64,000 nucleotides of DNA from Channa striata (lineage: Eukaryota; Chordata; Actinopteri; Anabantiformes; Channidae): the NCBI GenBank assembly GCA_033026295.1, contig CM065187.1, positions 5,732,888-5,796,887 on the forward strand, given 5' to 3'. Of this stretch, positions 56,301 to 64,000 are shown in pieces. Each line of letters begins with the position of its first letter. The stretch's first letter is position 1. A program made the position numbers and the translations under genes. The notes under the pieces are model-generated. The model was not told where the DNA came from. It searched no databases and saw only the letters and a program-made list of their open reading frames with translations.

Positions 56301-59300
56301 CAAACTTTTTTGCACACTCAATAATAATTACAATCAGTTAATAAATGCTGATGTGTTTGTAGGTAATTGAGCAGATGTTACTAAATGCAGCAGCTAAATT
56401 AACTTTATCTCTGAGTTTATCTTTGTCCTTTTTTAATTTATTCTTAAAACATGTCTTTGTTATGATTTGAACCTTTTGACCATGGATATACTGTCAAGGG
56501 GGCACTGAGTTCTAGTGCACAAATAATAGTCGGGCACTTCAGGGCAAATTGCAAAACAACTGTCCTGTTGAAATCAGTTGATCATATAGAACAATATTAA
56601 TTCAAACTAGATTATTTAATTCACATGTTAGAGTTTACATCCTCAGCAGCTGTTTTGCTCTGCACATCAGCAGCGACATCTTTCTTGTCTTGTTCACATG
56701 CTCCTTCTGATCTTCCCCTTCTCTCCTGGACTTGAACCATCAGCTCCCTGCTCACAGTCACAGCAGGATTCCTCCCCCACTCTGTTTCCTCCCCTGAGGC
56801 TTTTTTTTTTTTGGTTTGTTTGTTTTCTGTTTTTTTATTTTTCATTTTTTTTGGGGGGGGGGGGTGTTTTTGAGGAAGCCGCAGATTATTGGCAGAGAGA
56901 TCAGACAGTGTTATAGATCTGATGGATGCTGCAGGGGAGACTTAAAATTTACGCCAGTGTTTATATTTATGTACATCGTACCATCGTTCATCATCGTCGT
57001 GTCGGCCCTGCTAACCTCCATTTAATCAGAGTCCTCTGCTCTACGCTCCAGGCTGAATACTGTAAGTCCAGACTAAAGAGGATGAAAAGTGAAGCTGCGG
57101 AGTTTCTATCTGGGTCAGAGGATGAATACATAAGTCATCAGTCTGAAGAGAATAAAACAATATGTTGAAAGGAAAAACTCTGATGCATGTCCTCCTGAAA
57201 CCCTCACTTCTGTAAAATGTCATTTTAAGCAGCATCAATTCATTTGAATAATATAGTTTTAATGCATTATTCATGTTATATGTTGTATTTTACATTGTTG
57301 TAATCCATTCATAGTTCTCTTCATATAAACAGTGCTTTTTCCAAAGCCTAACATCACCTTCGGTTTAGTTGCTGTTGGCAGAAGCAGCAGTGCATGCTGG
57401 GAGCAGCACATCGCCCAGGTGTTGTCTAATCAGAGCAGTCAGACTGCAGCCCGAGGACCGTTAAAGTTCAGACAGGGTGACCTTGATGTTACACTAGACG
57501 GGGTGGAACTTTGCTTTTACCAAATACATCCACCCGGATCAGATTCAGCCCCACAGAGATTTGTTCATCTGGAAGTCGAGGTCACCAACGAGGTGAAGTC
57601 TGTGTCCAGACTGAAATGATTTCAAGTCGACCTGTGGAAACATTAAGTTGAAGTAATTCAACTGTTGATTTGACAATAATCTGATCGTTAAAGTATAGTT
57701 GACCTCGCCAGAGCTAGTTAGGTTAACCAATAATGAAACCCTGTACAGCAGGACAACACTGTCCTACCCACTGCCAATTACCTGGATCAGGTGTGTTCAA
57801 CCAATCAGGAGCTGGACAACACCACCTTAGCTGAGGGTGGAGTGGAGGACAATAAAGTGAATTGGTGCCTTTTGGTATATGACATCTGATCCAGATAATC
57901 AGTGGGTGGGGATCGTTGGAAAGCAAACAGGACCTGGAATGAGTATCCGTGCTGTAAAGGAAGGTGGTACAATAGCCCCCAAATTCCAAATAAAAACTAC
58001 GCTGTCCTCTACAAATGTGAACACCAGACATGCAAGTCAGAGCGAAATGAAGTTTTCAGTGGAACCACCTATGTCCTGTCATGCCACACGCTTCAATAGT
58101 AGACACAGATGAACGAGGGCATCAAAACATTTAGGTGGGTGCCAAAGTTTACATGCCCTAATATGAAAAAAAAAGTTCTCACAACATAATATTCAAAACT
58201 GTTTTATATGTGTCAAAAATGTATACATTTTTAAAAAAGGGTTCTACTGTTTGCACCTATATAATTTTTATTATTTCACTGACATTTTTTTACACTCCAA
58301 GATAAAAGAACATTTGAACTAGCTTAATGTGCATTTCTATTATTTTACCTTTAGGAATAACTGCATGTAGGTGGATGCATTTAACCTAGTTATTCCAGTT
58401 TATTTGCACATTTAAAAAAACCCGACTGCATGCTGTGGTGCTGTGAAAAAAAAGACACCGCTGCAAACTCAGTAATGCACACGTATGTATTTTGAATCAG
58501 TGCCTGTGTTTGGCCGTCATCTCCTTTTGCGTCTGACTTTCACATTTCACAGTAGAAGGTGTCACTTTTCTCGTTAACACAGATGTGTGTTTTGTGCGGC
58601 AAACTCACTGTTTCTGCCTGACAGCTCTGTGGCACCACCTGCTGGGACCACTGCGGATTTTGTTCCCCTGAAGAATAAAATCATAAGCTGCGGTGAGTTG
58701 AATCAAGATAAACTAAAGCAGAATAATTTTACAACAAAGTGGCTGCATCCAGCTCCTGAGTGAGATGCGCTGGGACAAAAAGAAAAGAGGTTTTGTCTTG
58801 CATTCTGCTTTTTTCCCCCTCAGTCTGTTACAGTCCATCTATTAGTGCGGTATTAGGTCGTGGATGTGATCAGCATGTGTCTGTGCGTACACTGGCCATC
58901 AGTTACATAAAGAAATGGGGGTTTGACCATTTTATATCCTATACTATCGCTCTAAAGAGTTTTTCCTCATCCCCCGTGTGGAGCCACTGCAGAATCAGCA
59001 GGTGCTGTGATGATGGGACAGAAATTAATATGCTCACTTGAAATCTCAATAAGAGGAATACATAGAGGCGCTGTTATGGCTTCGATCTGATTCAAGTTTA
59101 TTGCACATGAGCAGCTGTTCAGTGACACTGTGTGTAGGAACACACAGCTGCACACACACGGCTTTGGTCAAGACCCTTTTGGGACCTTTTTCCCCCCATT
59201 TAGACAGAAATAATCAAAGACAACAAATACTGAACATTAAAATACTCAGACTTCAACTCCAAATCCAGCAGGTTAAGGAAATGATTGAAAATATTTAAAA

Positions 59301-59535
59301 ATACAAATTTACTTTCTTTCTGATATGATCTCAGGAAATCCTTTTACAGGAGTATATGAAAGGAAACCTTCAGTCATGTTGTTCAGTCATGGTATTTTTA
59401 AGAGTCCCAGTGCATTTTAATCTTCTGTGGAGAAAAGCACACATCTACAGCACGGATGAAAAATCCAGGTTGCAGGCTGACATCACCTTTAAGTAGACGA
59501 TATACACTGTTGGCTTTAGCATCTCTTTATGGATT
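56300..59535. other. Intergenic, one unassigned open frame
   Basis: The frame at 57332-57619 (95 codons; includes KFRQGDLDVTLDGVELCFYQ) has protein-like composition, but no recognised similarity and no evident splice context. A common repeat piece (CAATTACCTGGATCAGGTGTGTTCA) lies at about 57760-57830. Homopolymer runs of T and G occur at about 56800-56870. No other gene was seen. Confidence 0.35.
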
Positions 59536-59539
59536 GCTA

Positions 59540-59961
59540 AAATTACCACAACTTGCAAAATGACTGAAGTAATACTTTAAAGCCACCTTTGTAACTTTAA
59601 AGTTTTTTTTTTCCACAAAACATATTCTAAACTATAGTTTGTCACTTCAGCTAGATGCTTAGACATCTAGTCCACTCCACCCAGCACTCCCTCTTCCTGT
59701 TCTGCTATGCTCCGCCACACAGCCCTTGGTTATTATAAAATGACAATAAATGAGAAGCTGCAAAACACATGAATGAAGCAGAAATGTTTGAAATTATCTG
59801 TGGTTCCATCAGGTAAAAAAATGTGTGTTACTTTGTTATCTGCTCCACTGAGGTTCCAAGTAAGTTGAGGCGCCAAAAGGTGATGGGTAATCACTGCAGA
59901 CCACTGAGTGGTCAGAGAGACGTATCATAATCACTGTGTCGCTTTTGAGCGACCACAGTCA
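59540..59961. repeat. About 400-bp repeat, copy 2
   Basis: It is a direct, same-orientation copy of the repeat at 55168-55573. It is about 80-90% similar by eye and differs by a short insertion (TTGGTTATTATAAAATGA near 59725) and a few deletions. It starts AATTACCACAACTTGC and ends GAGCGACCACAGTC. Confidence 0.8.
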
Positions 59962-61151
59962 TCTTTCAGACTAAAGTCCAAAGAACCATTTCTCAAATCC
60001 CTACGTTTTTCATCAGTCTTTGGTCTTGATGCCTTCACCATCCTCTGAAACTAAGTGTGTTTCACGGTGAAATAGTTATAGCATCCCTGCGAAGTCCTTC
60101 CATTGTTCCTTTTTGTCTTGTTGAACATCATATGGCAGTAGTTTCATACACCGTCACTATGACAACCAGTAAATTTGAGGGGGTACTATGTCTACAATGG
60201 AGACAAAGTACCTGGTACCAACAGCAACTGGAGTACAATGCAGTAAAAAATAAACACCAACATTCCCCTTTGAAGGGTTTTAAAAGTGGCTTGCCCTTTT
60301 GACCAATCAGAGAAGGCCATCCTTAGTGACGCTTAGGCCTCCGACATGGCAGATGACCCTAAAACTAACTCTGACTAGTACTTCTAAAGCCCCAGCTACG
60401 CTACGCTCCTTTTAACTATGCGTACGCCCACACAAAATGGCACACTTGCATAGCCCGGATTTCTCTGTTATGATACCATCATTAACTTCTGTTGCCATGG
60501 CTTCTGTTTACATTAAGGGAAAAGCAGCAGTTCACCAGGGAAAAAAATAGCTGTTTTCAGACTGACAAACCCATTTAAACCCTTCAAGGAATCCTCCAAG
60601 TACGTATGAACAATGAGGCTGATGCTGCTGTCATTTGTAAACTGCAAGTTCTAATGTTCCCAGGCTCCCAAGCTCATTAATTAAACCTGGTGAATGTGCT
60701 TGTTTAGTCCCCACACAAACACAAATGACAAAAGAGCACATACAGGATTTCAGTAGGCACTTGCTGAAACAGTTTAGTAACAAATGCCAGGTTAGCTTTC
60801 TGACCAGTACTTCTGTGCAGGGCCACAAATACTGAGCAGTAGTTTCAGCATGTAACTGCTAATCTAAAGCCACACACAAAACGTTAAACTATTCATTTGC
60901 AGTGAGTTGACTTAATTATATTCAATGCAGCCCAAAAAAAACAAACAAAAAAAACAAGCAAAGACAGAAAAAAAAATTAGATAAATGTGGACTGAGTTTG
61001 TAAGAACTTTTTCTGCATTTGCATTCCTGATAAGCGAGTCCTCAGCTTTTAAATGGGGGTTTGCTGACTTGCTCCGACGTTCTTTAACAGTCTGGCTGCC
61101 TGCTGGGGATTTAAATCCGCCTGTAAATTGGACCACAGTTATTTTTCCAAG
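59962..61151. other. 3' flank of thap1, no further gene seen
   Basis: No supported exon. A clear AATAAA on the minus strand close to the thap1 stop was not found, so the 3' end of that transcript is undetermined. Confidence 0.4.
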
Positions 61152-63211
61152 TCACTTAATGTCTTTGAGTGTGTGGTAGATGTGTTTGGGTAGAATCACA
61201 TATCCTTCGCTGAACGCAACAGCTGGCTCACGCCCAGTCCTGGGCTCCTCGCAAGCAGACTTCAGCTTCTTGAGCTGCCTCTGCTGTCGTCGACACTTCT
61301 GCTGCATCGTCTTCAGCTTCTTCCTAAGACGCTCCAGCTGCTCCTCCAGCTGCTCAATGCGCTTCTTCTGCTGTGCAGAGTCCTCTGCCGTGTAGTTGTG
61401 GTCGCAGGAGACAGCTGCCGTGTCACAGCACGTGTCAGGCAAGATACTCCCAGGCTCAGAGTCCTCACCTTCCTCAACCGCTGGAACAGAGGCAAGAGGA
61501 AGAGCGAGCGGAAAGTGGATCTCCGAGGGGAAAGAATCTTCTGCAGATTCCGGCTGTGAGATAGAAAAAGTTAAATGCCGCTTCCTCACTTACATTTGAA
61601 TCACATTTTAGCAGATCTAGTCTCAATAAGTAAAACACAAGCAAAGGACTGATTTGTTAAAAGTTAATTGGAACTGTCTTTCATAAATGCATTCTCTTTT
61701 TTTGAAATGAAAACAACATAAATGAAAGGATTGGAGCTTCATAGTTTTTCATAACTAGGATTTAAAGTGCTTTTTTATTAGTTTGCATCCCCCAGGACTA
61801 ATGACAGAAACCCACACACAAGTGTTTGAGAGTGAATTATTTTCCACGATTAATAATTGAAATTAAGCATATATAATTTAATTTAATGTGTTTAATAGTG
61901 TTCCCGGATAAGGAACATCTAAAAGATCAACTGTTTGTTCTTGTGGTGGACAGTTTTGGACAGTTTTTTTTGGTTTGGATTAAAACTAATATTTAAATTT
62001 TAAACCGGACTGTTGGTTTTACTTGATACAGTTCTCTGTGCTAGAAAGAAATGCTCTGAGCAGCTCTACCTTTATACTGAGGCTGAAAGTGAAAAGTGAC
62101 GGCACAGCGTTCTCCTTCAGCACCCGATTGTTGCACTCTCTCTTGAAACAGTCCTTCGTGAAGTGCTGCGAGCAGATGTTGCTGTACTTTGTGGGCTTGA
62201 AGTTGTTCCGTCTCATGGCTGCCACCCATTTCCCACAAACATCTGGACGTGCCAGAGGAAACCTGGACAAATCAATGACGAAAACAAATTGTTCAAGTTG
62301 TTTTCCTGCTATAGGATTTGCTTGAATGAAAATCAATTTGTTAATAATTAGTTATTCACATCTATGTCCAATTTGGAGTCACCGATTAACCCAATATGCT
62401 ACATCTTTGGACTGTGAGGAAATCAGAGTACCCGGAGGAGAACATGTGAATTCACACTGGGGACCTTCCAACTTGGAGGCAGCAGTGCTAACGACAGTAA
62501 GACGTTACAGAAGGCATCTACAGAACTCAGTTCAGTAAAACACACACTTTTGAATGTGATTAAGCAGTGAGGACTGTAGTAAAGCTGCTGGGATTCACAG
62601 GGAAGTGAAGCTCGCACATCAACAGCAGAGTAAAAAGAGGATGTTCAGCTGGTTTTGTGACTAATGTTGGTGGCTCCACACAAGGTTCACACCCTGCAGC
62701 AGCAACGAGACCTGACGTTTACACGATCAAGATTCATCCAAATATCAATTAAAAATTTGTTGCCAGGACAAAAACATTAAGATAACATAACAGTAACTAT
62801 ATAACGATGCGTTATGTAAATATGTATTATGTATAATGTCTGAACACAAAGTTATATGACACAGAAGTGAAGTGTCTTTGCTCGGGGACTCGTGCATTTG
62901 GCTGGCGATGTGATAACTTCATAATTGTTCCGATTATCACATGAAATATGAGCCAAGCGGTTTTTTCATATCCCGATTTTATGAATGACGTCTACAGTCC
63001 AAACAACGTCTTATAGTCATTTGCAGCTCACGTGTGTCGTTGACAACGAGCAGCGACACTTTCAATGCGCGCGGCTGGAAACGGAGTCTGGCATTAGCCT
63101 GACAGCTAACGCTAGCCCCGCTCCGTCCGGAGGAACCTACTTGTGGAAGGAAATGTCTTTGTCTTTGTGGTAGCGGTTCTTGCATCCGTACGCGGAGCAC
63201 GTCTGAACCAT
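61152..63211 (-). CDS. thap1: THAP1, THAP-domain zinc-finger transcription factor (3 exons)
   Basis: This is a nuclear sequence-specific DNA-binding protein. In mammals THAP1 recruits HCF-1 and controls cell-cycle genes, and is linked to DYT6 dystonia. Minus-strand exons are 63211-63141, 62262-62070 and 61553-61152, with phases 2 and 0 and AG/GT borders, giving 666 nt and 221 aa (human 213). It starts MVQTCSAYGCKNRY. The C2CH zinc ligands are C5, C10, C54 and H57, with P26, W36 and F58 also conserved, and the domain ends at an AVPSLF box. Exon 3 begins PESAEDSF, contains the HCF-1-binding motif DHNY inside SCDHNYTAEDS, then a leucine-rich coiled coil (KKRIEQLEEQLERLRKKLK). The C terminus has EGYVILP as in the mammalian protein. 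All key residues are intact. In mammals it lies head to head with RNF170; that neighbour is not visible here. Confidence 0.96.
62365..62475. repeat. Common teleost interspersed repeat in thap1 intron 1
   Basis: The segment TTGGAGTCACCGATTAACCC, TTTGGACTGTGAGGAAATCAGAGTACCCGGAGGAGAAC is part of the same abundant repeat type as at 18318-18530. Confidence 0.65.
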
Positions 63212-63400
63212 GACTACGGCCCGGGCCACAGTCCACGAAGCCCCGCTGCTGGTCCTCCTCCTCCGCCCGATCCTCTACATGGCAACTTCTCCCGTGCGGG
63301 AGCCTCTTCCCGATGGCCGACGACTTCCGGGTCGAGCGTCGATCCAAGATGCGGAAGTTGTGATCGGGAAATTTCCGAAGCCTCGAAGATCGGGTCGAAT
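63040..63400 (-). promoter_or_regulatory. GC-rich thap1 promoter with two ETS-type sites
   Basis: The block around the thap1 start is rich in CpG compared with its surroundings. ACTTCCGG (63323-63330) and CGGAAGT (63352-63358) are ETS/GABP-type sites. CCAAGATG followed by CGGAAG (63343-63357) resembles a YY1-type element. No TATA box was seen. This is the usual form of a housekeeping, possibly bidirectional, promoter. The start point is inferred to lie between about 63220 and 63360. Confidence 0.6.
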
Positions 63401-63496
63401 TAAAGGGTTTATTAGTCGGAGCTTTGGTGGCATCTGGTGGCCACATCTGGAACCTACAACTTTAAATCAACTGCTTCATTATGGTTTGATATCTGC

Positions 63497-63670
63497 AGTG
63501 GTGGATGGTAACGAAATACGAGTACTTCGTTACTTCGTTACTTCGTTACTGTGGTTGAGTACATTTTTTCACGTATCTGTGCTTTACTCAGGTGGATTTA
63601 ATTATGGCTGCTCTAACTTTTTACTCCACTACATTTCTGATCAAGGTTGCGTTACACTGACTTCAACATG
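63497..63670. repeat. Interspersed repeat, TACTTCGTTACT type, copy 2
   Basis: A short tandem TACTTCGT(TACTTCGT)n at about 63521-63550 is followed by TTTTCACGTATCTGTGCTTTACTC and CTTTTTACTCCACTACATTTC. This is a repeat type common in fish and is related to 56190-56300. Confidence 0.6.
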
Positions 63671-64000
63671 ACTTTAAATGACTTTCACATTTCATAACAA
63701 ACCACTTTTTCTTTTCTTTTCTTTTTTTAAATGAAAACCCGTCACAGGATCCTCTTCATTAAACCGGGCACAGGCAGGTTCAGTGTCAGTTCCTCCTTCC
63801 TCCTTCTTATCTGACACATTAGCAGTTCTCCAATTGAGCCGAGTCACACATGAATATGAATGATTGACTGAAGCTTTTTTTGGTTCTCCTTTTTTTATGA
63901 ATGACAACCGTCCAGCGTGTTTACGTCGATTAAATCAGGTGCCAATATGAAATTATGCTACAAGAGAAGCACGTATATTTACTCTCAACACTTCTCCTGT
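63671..64000. other. Right edge of window, no gene seen
   Basis: AT-rich DNA with CTTTT-type runs. No exon supported, including any divergent partner of thap1. Confidence 0.4.

Noticed and set aside
58600..58692. Exon-like block between a GCCTGACAG acceptor and a GGTGAGT donor
   Set aside because: Stops occur in the frames tried, and GGCACCACCTGCTGG is a string common in fish repeats.
63210..63671. 153-codon + strand frame overlapping the thap1 first exon and promoter
   Set aside because: It is a frame in GC-rich promoter DNA that continues into an interspersed repeat, with no protein similarity.

Overview
The window looks like nuclear DNA from a teleost fish. Its genes are split by GT-AG introns, CA/GT microsatellites are abundant, and there are relics of several Tc1-like transposons, L2/CR1-like LINE fragments and interspersed repeats of kinds common in fish. 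The proteins are vertebrate. No rRNA, tRNA, CRISPR array or bacterial-style operon was seen. All identifications come from reading the sequence and from remembered family motifs; no database was searched.

Left part (about 3.2-13.6 kb, + strand): a complete type I cytokine receptor gene of the LIFR/OSMR family. I could assemble 17 coding exons with consistent splice phases, giving 2,676 nt and 891 aa. It has a signal peptide, one cytokine-binding half-module, an Ig-like domain, a second module with WSHWS, three FNIII domains, a membrane span, a proline-rich box 1 and a YQPQ STAT3-type motif. A Tc1-like relic lies just upstream, and a Sleeping-Beauty-like Tc1 relic sits in intron 9.

Middle part (about 19-25 kb, + strand): a Jun-family AP-1 transcription factor, nearest to JunD in its bZIP, with its coding sequence in one exon. 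A CpG-richer stretch with two perfect AP-1 sites lies about 2.5 kb upstream. A splice-acceptor-like sequence abuts the ATG, so a spliced 5' UTR is possible.

From 26 to 61 kb no complete gene can be supported. This stretch holds microsatellites, several decayed Tc1-like elements and LINE fragments, and copies of common teleost repeats. It also holds a pair of well-formed orphan exons (26.5-27.4 kb), a candidate terminal exon (31.46 kb) and a TATA/CRE-like promoter candidate (35.8-36.0 kb).

Right end (61.15-63.21 kb, - strand): a complete three-exon thap1 gene (221 aa) with all C2CH zinc ligands, the HCF-1-binding motif DHNY, a coiled coil and a GC-rich promoter with two ETS-type sites.

The receptor would signal at the cell surface through JAK/STAT. 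The Jun-like protein and THAP1 are nuclear DNA-binding factors. Nothing in the sequence shows the three genes working as one system.
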